Below, in pieces: positions 58,871 to 64,000 of a DNA stretch of 64,000 nucleotides. Location of the stretch: the NCBI RefSeq assembly GCF_036010325.1, contig NZ_CP108549.1:8060001-8124000 (forward strand). Reading direction: 5' to 3'. Source of the DNA: Streptomyces sp. NBC_01210 (GTDB lineage Bacteria; Actinomycetota; Actinomycetes; Streptomycetales; Streptomycetaceae). The position numbers and the translations under genes are program-made. The notes beneath the pieces are model-generated. The model was given only the letters and a program-made list of their open reading frames with translations. It did not search any database and was not told the DNA's origin. Positions within the stretch are counted from its first letter, which is position 1, and each line of letters starts with the position of its first letter.

Positions 58871-59089
58871 TCAACTGCCGTACGCGGACGTGACATAGAC
58901 GGTGCGCGGCGGCAGATGTTCCACGACCGTCACCACCGTGCCGGTCTCGATGCGGTCCTGCGCGGAGGCCGGATAGGCGAGGAAGTGCTCGGCGCCGCCG
59001 CGGATATGAACGATGACCTCACCGACGAGCCCGGGTCCGACCGTGCCGGTCACCCGCCCGAGCAGCCCCACCATCAACTCGTCGTCCAT
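58871..59089 (-). CDS. small NfeD-like (OB-fold) protein
   Basis: A 72-aa soluble beta protein: LLGRVTGTVGPGLVGEVIVHIRGG followed by ETGTVVTVVEHLPPRTVYVT. The VGR.G.a..dl.p.G.v...G pattern resembles the NfeD C-terminal OB domain that usually accompanies flotillin, without the membrane part. Encoded 72 nt upstream of the flotillin gene, same strand. TAGGCT lies exactly 7 nt before the ATG with no ribosome binding site, so leaderless translation is likely. Confidence 0.75.
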   Translation of the reverse strand: MDDELMVGLLGRVTGTVGPGLVGEVIVHIRGGAEHFLAYPASAQDRIETGTVVTVVEHLPPRTVYVTSAYGS

Positions 59090-59249
59090 GGCGGGGAGCC
59101 TACCCGCGCGGCTCGGGTCGGCGACCGTCACCAGCGAGGGAACCAGCAATGCGGTAAGGGTCGTGACGCGTGTAAACGCTGTGCGGCACTTGTTTCCGGC
59201 CATCCGCGAAACCCGGCGCCGGAACCGGTCTGGAAGGATGCCGAGAGCG

Positions 59250-60272
59250 ATGAGCCAGACACCCAAGCAGTCCGCAGAACGCCCCGTTCCCACCAGTGCC
59301 GATGTCGCCCGGCTGGCCGGAGTTTCGCGTGCCACCGTCTCGTACGTGCTCAACAACACCTCGGCCGTCCGGATCAGTGAGCCCACCCGCCGGCGGGTCC
59401 ACGAGGCCGCCGAAGAACTGGGCTATGTGCCGCACGCCGCGGCCCGCAGCCTGCGCGCCGGTCACACCCGGACGGTCCTGCTGCCCACCGCCCATGTCCC
59501 GGTGGGCCCGCTCTACAGCCGTTTCTTCAAGGAACTCCAGTGGGCTCTGCGCCGCCTGGACTACACCGTCGTGCAGTACGGCAGCCTCGGCCTCGAGGGT
59601 GACGAGGCAGCCCGCGCCTGGGCCGAACTGCGGCCCGTCGCGGTCGTCTCGCTCGGCGAGGTCGCGCTCACTGCGCACGGTGTCGAAGTCCTCAAACGCT
59701 CCGGTGCGAAGGCCGTCATCACACTGGGACCCGAGCACGTCGACGGCGCGCACTCCCTCGTCATGGACCAGCGGGAGATCGGCGGCTGCGCGGCCACGCA
59801 TCTGATCGGCCGAGGCTGCCGCAGCATCGGCGTCGTGCTGCCCGAGGAACCCGGCCTGGAGCTCTTCTCCCGCCCCCGGCTCGTGGGTGCGACCGAGGCC
59901 GCGACCCGGACCGGCGCCCGGATCGAGCCGCTGCCCCTGTCGTACGACGAGGAGTCGGCCACCGCACTTGCCGCCCGCTGGCGGCAACTGGGCCTCGACG
60001 CGGTCTACGCCTACAACGACGAGTACGCCATGCTCCTGATGCGCGCACTTCAGGACGCGGGCATCGACGTCCCGCGAGAGACCGCGGTGGTGGGCGCCGA
60101 CGATCTGCTGCTGGGCAAGCTGTTGCGGCCACGTCTGAGCACGGTGCGGATCGACCTGGTGACCGGACAGCGCCTGGCGGAGCTCGTCGACCGCGTCGTA
60201 CGCGACCCGGGCGCCGAGCCCGAGCCGCACGATCTGATGGGGGCGCGGGCCGTCCACCGCGAGTCCAGCTGA
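59250..60272 (+). CDS. LacI-family transcriptional regulator
   Basis: A 340-aa repressor. The N-terminal HTH (about 14-62) reads TSADVARLAGVSRATVSYVLNN with the hinge helix PHAAARSLRAGHT. The sugar-binding-protein-like domain has VPVGPLYSRFFKELQWAL and ends with VGADDLLLGKLLRPRLSTVRID, the conserved C-terminal block. Ligand unknown. Target could include neighbours, since the -10 region of the divergent NfeD-like gene is 150 bp away. The upstream GTGTAAACGCTGTG stretch is a weak operator candidate. Confidence 0.92.
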   Translation: MSQTPKQSAERPVPTSADVARLAGVSRATVSYVLNNTSAVRISEPTRRRVHEAAEELGYVPHAAARSLRAGHTRTVLLPTAHVPVGPLYSRFFKELQWALRRLDYTVVQYGSLGLEGDEAARAWAELRPVAVVSLGEVALTAHGVEVLKRSGAKAVITLGPEHVDGAHSLVMDQREIGGCAATHLIGRGCRSIGVVLPEEPGLELFSRPRLVGATEAATRTGARIEPLPLSYDEESATALAARWRQLGLDAVYAYNDEYAMLLMRALQDAGIDVPRETAVVGADDLLLGKLLRPRLSTVRIDLVTGQRLAELVDRVVRDPGAEPEPHDLMGARAVHRESS

Positions 60273-60349
60273 ATCCGCGCGCCGAGGGCGGTATCCGGTC
60301 CGCCAAGAACGACATGCGGGCCGGGCGGGGCGTGTCTAGCGTCGCTTGC

Positions 60350-60619
60350 ATGAGTACTCATCCGCAGCGCTTCGAGATCCTGGTGGTGCCCGAGCACATC
60401 GAGGGCGACGACGCGGCATCCCTGGCCAGGAGTGCCATCCGCTCGGCGGTCGTGGACGCGACGGGCCGGTACGGATCCTCCGGTTACCCGCGCTATGCCG
60501 GCGACGGCATGGTGGCCGACATCGATCCGGAGACGCGCACGGTCGAGGCGCTGCTGGTGGACGGGTCGGAGCTGGACTACGGGCTCTCGGCGAGAGTGGT
60601 CGACGCGGAGGACGCCTGA
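60350..60619 (+). CDS. hypothetical protein, 89 aa
   Basis: Acidic soluble protein with no Cys: FEILVVPEHIEGDDAASLAR opens it and EALLVDGSELDYGLSARVVD ends it. A beta-alpha pattern is likely. Family not recognised. TAGCGT ends 7 nt before the ATG and there is no ribosome binding site; this defines the start and indicates leaderless mRNA. Confidence 0.75.
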   Translation: MSTHPQRFEILVVPEHIEGDDAASLARSAIRSAVVDATGRYGSSGYPRYAGDGMVADIDPETRTVEALLVDGSELDYGLSARVVDAEDA

Positions 60620-60713
60620 CAGCCCGCCGTTGCCCGATGCCCGTGTTCCGGCGGATTCCTCCGTCGAACGACAGCGGGCGCCTTCCGCAGTCGACCGTGG
60701 GTTCCTTCGGCCG

Positions 60714-60742
60714 TTGACAGCGGACGGCACCCGGCAGAGACT
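60714..60742 (+). promoter_or_regulatory. promoter of the thiolase gene
   Basis: TTGACA (60714-60719), 17-nt spacer, GAGACT (60737-60742), leaving a leader of about 65 nt before the ATG at 60813, which has GGGAGA as ribosome binding site. Confidence 0.45.
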
Positions 60743-60812
60743 CGGGCGGGGCATGTGTGAACCATCGTTCACCAGGCAATAGCCGAACGGCCCAGGCCTT
60801 GGGAGAGATCCG

Positions 60813-61997
60813 ATGAGCATCCGCGACGTCTACATAGTCGACGCCGTCCGCACCCCGATCGGCAAGTTCGGCGGCGCGCTCTCCCCTGTACGTCCGGACG
60901 ATCTCGCCGCGCATGTCGTCAAGGCGCTCGTGGACCGTGCCCCGGAGCTCGACCCGGCCCGTATCGACGATGTGGTCTTCGGCGACGCCAACGGCGCGGG
61001 CGAGGACAACCGCGACGTCGCGCGCATGGCAGTCCTCCTCGCCGGGCTGCCCGTCTCCGTCCCTGGCGTCACCGTCAACCGCCTGTGCGGTTCGGGCCTG
61101 GAGGCCGTGATTCAGGCCGCGCGGGCGATCGCGCTCGGCGACGCGTCGATCGCGATCGCGGGCGGCGTCGAGTCGATGTCCCGTGCCCCCTGGGTGCTGC
61201 AGAAGCCCGAGCGGGCCTTTCCCGCCGGCCACCAGCAGCTGTACTCGACCACTCTCGGCTGGCGTATGACCAACCCGCGGATGCCCGCCGAGTGGACCAT
61301 TCCGCTCGGCGAGAGCGCCGAACTCATCGCCGACAAGCACGGCATCACCCGCGAAGAGCAGGACGCCTTCGCGCTCGCGAGCCACCAGAAGGCCGCCGAG
61401 GCATGGGGCAAGGGGCTGTACGACGGTGAGGTCGTTCCGTACGACGGAGTGGACCTGGCCCGCGACGAATGCATCCGCGACTCCACGTCCATGGAGGCGC
61501 TCGCCAAGCTGAAGCCGTCCTTCCGTGCGGACGGCGCTGTGACGGCGGGCAACTCATCGCCGCTCAACGACGGGGCCGCCGCCCTGCTTCTCGTCGACGA
61601 GGAGGGCCTGCGCGCGACCGGCCGTGAGCCGCTCGCCAGGATCCGTACGTCCGCCGTCACCGGTATCGAGCCGCAGCTCTTCGGCCTCGGCCCGGTCGAG
61701 GCGGTGCACAGGGCGCTGGCCAAGGCCGGCAAATCCTTCGCCGACCTGACCACCTTCGAGCTGAACGAGGCCTTCGCCGCCCAGTCGCTCGGCTGCCTCG
61801 CCGAATGGCCGGACCTGGACCCGTCCCTGGTCAACCCGCGCGGCGGCGCCATCGCCATCGGCCACCCGCTCGGCGCTTCCGGCGCGCGGCTGGCCGGCTC
61901 CGTCGCCCATCAGCTCGCGGCCGCGGGTTCCGGAACCGGCCTCGCCGCCCTCTGTATCGGCGTGGGCCAGGGTCTCGCTCTGGTCCTCGAGCGCTGA
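60813..61997 (+). CDS. acetyl-CoA acyltransferase (thiolase), 3-oxoadipyl-CoA-thiolase-like
   Basis: A 394-aa thiolase cleaving or forming beta-ketoacyl-CoA. The nucleophilic Cys is in VTVNRLCGSGLEAV (about 90). The His is in GAIAIGHPLGASGARLAG (about 350) and the second Cys in ALCIGVGQG (about 381). The segment GAGEDNRDVARMAVLLAGLPVSV resembles PcaF, the 3-oxoadipyl-CoA thiolase of aromatic degradation, but no other pca gene is linked, so general beta-oxidation is equally possible. Own promoter upstream. Confidence 0.92.
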   Translation: MSIRDVYIVDAVRTPIGKFGGALSPVRPDDLAAHVVKALVDRAPELDPARIDDVVFGDANGAGEDNRDVARMAVLLAGLPVSVPGVTVNRLCGSGLEAVIQAARAIALGDASIAIAGGVESMSRAPWVLQKPERAFPAGHQQLYSTTLGWRMTNPRMPAEWTIPLGESAELIADKHGITREEQDAFALASHQKAAEAWGKGLYDGEVVPYDGVDLARDECIRDSTSMEALAKLKPSFRADGAVTAGNSSPLNDGAAALLLVDEEGLRATGREPLARIRTSAVTGIEPQLFGLGPVEAVHRALAKAGKSFADLTTFELNEAFAAQSLGCLAEWPDLDPSLVNPRGGAIAIGHPLGASGARLAGSVAHQLAAAGSGTGLAALCIGVGQGLALVLER

Positions 61998-62000
61998 GCC

Positions 62001-62016
62001 GGCCTGCTGTCAGGCC
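62001..62016. terminator. short hairpin between convergent thiolase and thioredoxin genes
   Basis: GGCCTG and CAGGCC flank a 4-nt loop, 3 nt after the thiolase stop. Weak bidirectional terminator candidate. Confidence 0.4.
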
Positions 62017-62030
62017 TCTCCGGGCTGCTG

Positions 62031-62426
62031 TCAGACCTCCGTCGAGGGCTCCGTCTCGGCAGCGCCGGTCTTCGCCTCGTCGATCGACTTGCGAACCTCG
62101 TCCATGTCCAGCGCGCGCGCCTGACCGATCACGTCCTCCAGCGTGGCCTCGGGCAGCGCGCCGGGCTGGGCGAAGACCGCGACGTTGTCACGGACGATCA
62201 TCAGGGTGGGGATGGAGCGGATCTCGAAGGCGGCGGCGAGCTCCTGCTGAGCCTCCGTGTCGACCTTCGCGAACACCAGGTCGGTGTGGCGCTCCGACGC
62301 GCCTTCGTAGACAGGGGCGAACTGTCGGCAGGGACCACACCAGGAAGCCCAGAAGTCGATCAGAATGAAGTCGTTGTCGGTCACGACCTGATCGAAGTTT
62401 TCCTTGGTGAGCTCAACAGTGCTCAT
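62031..62426 (-). CDS. thioredoxin
   Basis: A 131-aa protein with the active site WASWCGPCRQF (Cys pair about 30-33) and cis-Pro loop IRSIPTLMIV (about 71-80). It has a C-terminal extension of about 20 residues (DEVRKSIDEAKTG...) beyond the standard 108-aa fold. Reduces disulfides in the cytoplasm. GAGG precedes the ATG. Divergent from the flavoprotein disulfide-reductase-like gene at 62545, a functionally related neighbour. Confidence 0.94.
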   Translation of the reverse strand: MSTVELTKENFDQVVTDNDFILIDFWASWCGPCRQFAPVYEGASERHTDLVFAKVDTEAQQELAAAFEIRSIPTLMIVRDNVAVFAQPGALPEATLEDVIGQARALDMDEVRKSIDEAKTGAAETEPSTEV

Positions 62427-62544
62427 GACGTGCTACCTCTTCCTGATGTCCGACGGACTCGCCCCCGACAACGGTGCCCGGGGCCGTGCTATTCCTCCCC
62501 CTGCCCATGTGGCCAGGAGGCACACCCGGCACCAGACTGGCTCT

Positions 62545-63975
62545 ATGACGGAACCTGTGGAGTACGACGTTGTGGTGGTGGGCGGCGGCCCTGCCGGGGA
62601 AAACGTTGCAGACCGGGTCAGAGCGACAGGACTGAGTGCCGCGGTCGTGGAGAGCGAGCTGGTCGGCGGCGAGTGCTCGTACTGGGCGTGTATGCCCAGC
62701 AAGGCGCTGCTGCGCCCGGTGATCACCCGCGCCGACGCGCGCAGGGTCCCGGGCGTACGCCAGTCCGTACAGGGACCGCTCGATACCGAAGCCGTCCTCA
62801 CCCACCGTGACGAGGAGGCCTCCCACTGGAAGGACGACGGCCAGGTCGGCTGGATGGACTCGATCGGCGCCCGCCTCTACCGCGGACAGGGCCGGCTGCG
62901 CGGACCGAAACAGGTCGTCGTGGACGGCCCCGAGGGCGAGCACCATGTGCTGACCGCCCGGTATGCCGTCGCCGTGGCCACCGGCAGTCGTGCCGTCCTG
63001 CCCGACATCCCCGGCCTGGCCGGCGCCAAGGCCTGGACCAGCCGCGAGGCCACCAGCGCCCAGCGAGTGCCGCGGCGGCTCGCGGTCGTCGGCGGGGGAG
63101 TGGTCGGAGTGGAGATGGCCACCGCCTGGCAGGCACTCGGCTCGCAGATCACCCTGCTCGTGCGCGGCGGGGGCCTGCTGCCCCGGATGGAACCGTTCGT
63201 CGGCGAGCATGTTGCCGACGCGCTGACCGAGGCCGGCGCCCAGATCCGTACGCACACCTCCGTCGCCTCCGTGGAACGCTCCGACTGCTCCGGCCCCGTC
63301 ACCCTCGTCCTCGACGGCGGCGAGCGGATCGAGGCCGACGAGGTGCTCTTCGCGACCGGCCGCGCTCCGCGCACCGAGGACCTCGGCCTGGAGACGGTGG
63401 ACCTGGAACCGGGCTCCTGGCTTCCCGTGGACGACAGCTGCCGCGTCGAGGGCAGCAACTGGCTGTACGCGGTCGGCGATGTGAACCACCGGGCGCTCCT
63501 CACTCACCAGGGCAAGTACCAGGCCCGTATCGCGGGAGCCGCCATCGCGGCCAGGGCCCGGCAGGTTCCGCTACTGGAGACCGACCGCTGGGGAGCGCAC
63601 TCCGCGACCGCCGACCGCGCGGCGGTCCCGCAGGTCGTCTTCACGGACCCGGAGGCCGCGGCCGTCGGCCTCTCTCATGCCGAGGCCGAGGCGGCCGGCC
63701 TCCGGGTACGCGCCGTCGACTACGACATCGCATCGGTCGCCGGGGCGGGCCTGTACGGCGACGGCTACCGCGGCCGCGCCCGGATGGTCGTCGACCTGGA
63801 CCGCGAGATCCTGCTCGGCGTCACCTTCGTGGGTCCGGGCGTCGGCGAGCTGCTGCACTCGGCGACGGTGGCCGTCGCGGGCGAGGTACCGATCGACCGG
63901 CTGTGGCATGCCGTGCCCGCGTACCCGACGATCAGCGAGGTATGGCTGCGGCTGCTGGAGACGTACCGCGGCTGA
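62545..63975 (+). CDS. FAD-dependent pyridine nucleotide-disulfide oxidoreductase, Lpd/MerA-like
   Basis: A 476-aa flavoprotein. FAD fold VVVVGGGPAGENVADRVR (about 9-26). Redox-active disulfide GGECSYWACMPSKALL (Cys-x4-Cys, about 41-56), a Cys spacing and context like dihydrolipoamide dehydrogenase. NAD(P) fold LAVVGGGVVGVEMATAW (about 180-196) and YAVGDVNHRALLTHQGKYQ (about 308-326) follow. In the C-terminal interface domain the catalytic HPT of lipoamide dehydrogenases is YPT (HAVPAYPTISE), so the active-site base is missing. Substrate therefore uncertain. No ribosome binding site was seen. Confidence 0.9.
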   Translation: MTEPVEYDVVVVGGGPAGENVADRVRATGLSAAVVESELVGGECSYWACMPSKALLRPVITRADARRVPGVRQSVQGPLDTEAVLTHRDEEASHWKDDGQVGWMDSIGARLYRGQGRLRGPKQVVVDGPEGEHHVLTARYAVAVATGSRAVLPDIPGLAGAKAWTSREATSAQRVPRRLAVVGGGVVGVEMATAWQALGSQITLLVRGGGLLPRMEPFVGEHVADALTEAGAQIRTHTSVASVERSDCSGPVTLVLDGGERIEADEVLFATGRAPRTEDLGLETVDLEPGSWLPVDDSCRVEGSNWLYAVGDVNHRALLTHQGKYQARIAGAAIAARARQVPLLETDRWGAHSATADRAAVPQVVFTDPEAAAVGLSHAEAEAAGLRVRAVDYDIASVAGAGLYGDGYRGRARMVVDLDREILLGVTFVGPGVGELLHSATVAVAGEVPIDRLWHAVPAYPTISEVWLRLLETYRG

Positions 63976-64000
63976 GCAGCACCGTACGGGGAGTGGGCGC

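Noticed and set aside
1..64000. Mobile element, attachment site, tRNA, rRNA, riboswitch
   Set aside because: No transposase, integrase, terminal inverted repeat, cloverleaf or known riboswitch core was recognised by eye; a covariance-model scan could not be run.

Overview
The window is chromosomal DNA of a Streptomyces-type actinobacterium. GC content is very high with strong G/C bias at third codon positions. The gene content fits: a melC1/melC2 tyrosinase pair, a complete egtA-egtB-egtC-egtD ergothioneine operon, a PAS-GGDEF-EAL protein of the RmdA type, a PP2C/SpoIIE phosphatase fused to PAS, GAF and an anti-sigma-type ATPase, a wax ester/triacylglycerol synthase, a class F sortase, LysX, and DUF6777 and COG4315 lipoproteins. 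No rRNA, tRNA, CRISPR array, insertion sequence or prophage gene was recognised. It reads as ordinary core and sub-terminal chromosome.

Layout. 0.3-1.8 kb: ArsR-type regulator, small coupled ORF and SRPBCC protein. 2-4.2 kb: two convergent short-chain dehydrogenases. 4.3-4.7 kb: a small orphan peptide gene with a structured leader. 4.9-10 kb: secreted GH29 alpha-L-fucosidase, facing a YndJ / DUF1990 / lipase-maturation-factor operon that has a paired palindromic operator. 10-15 kb: DUF6777 lipoprotein, SpoIIE-type phosphatase and WS/DGAT. 15.2-17.4 kb: a three-gene sugar-oxidation operon (aldo/keto reductase, mutarotase, lactonase) read here as the first steps of non-phosphorylative L-fucose degradation. 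17.4-27.3 kb: Fpg/Nei glycosylase, zinc anti-sigma factor, a LytTR regulator with a carboxylate symporter and its LytS-type kinase, hypothetical genes, an ECF sigma factor and a universal stress protein. 27.4-30.7 kb: lysX. 30.8-38.9 kb: a surface and development block with a polysaccharide deacetylase, a class F sortase, two convergent secreted paralogues (one with an Asn-rich hexapeptide repeat), a COG4315 lipoprotein, a SAM methyltransferase and rmdA. 39-43.4 kb: a divergent LysR gene and sdhCAB. 43.7-45 kb: melC. 45-49.8 kb: UvrA2, a flavin monooxygenase, a HAD phosphatase, dodecin and a small ORF. 50-51.7 kb: an OlsB/OlsA-like acyltransferase pair. 51.6-55.9 kb: egtABCD. 56-59 kb: a bacterial PARG, an orphan PemK-like protein, a flotillin and a small NfeD-like protein. 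59.2-64 kb: a LacI regulator, a small protein, a thiolase, thioredoxin and a MerA/Lpd-like flavoprotein.

How the genes work together. The fucosidase releases L-fucose outside the cell and the 15.3-17.4 kb operon could oxidise it inside. The symporter, the LytS kinase and the LytTR regulator look like one carboxylate uptake and sensing unit. RmdA, the methyltransferase and the surface lipoprotein, with the sortase and paralogue pair beside them, look like a cell-surface and aerial-development block. egtABCD, thioredoxin, Fpg, dodecin, the flavoproteins and the stress protein form a dispersed redox-defence theme.

At DNA level the clearest unexpected signal is that ten genes have a -10-like hexamer 7 or 8 nt before an ATG or GTG and no Shine-Dalgarno sequence, as expected for leaderless mRNAs. 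The best candidate for something undescribed is the sortase-linked pair of secreted proteins around 31.7-34.1 kb, including the NGIRND repeat with its 72-bp higher-order structure.
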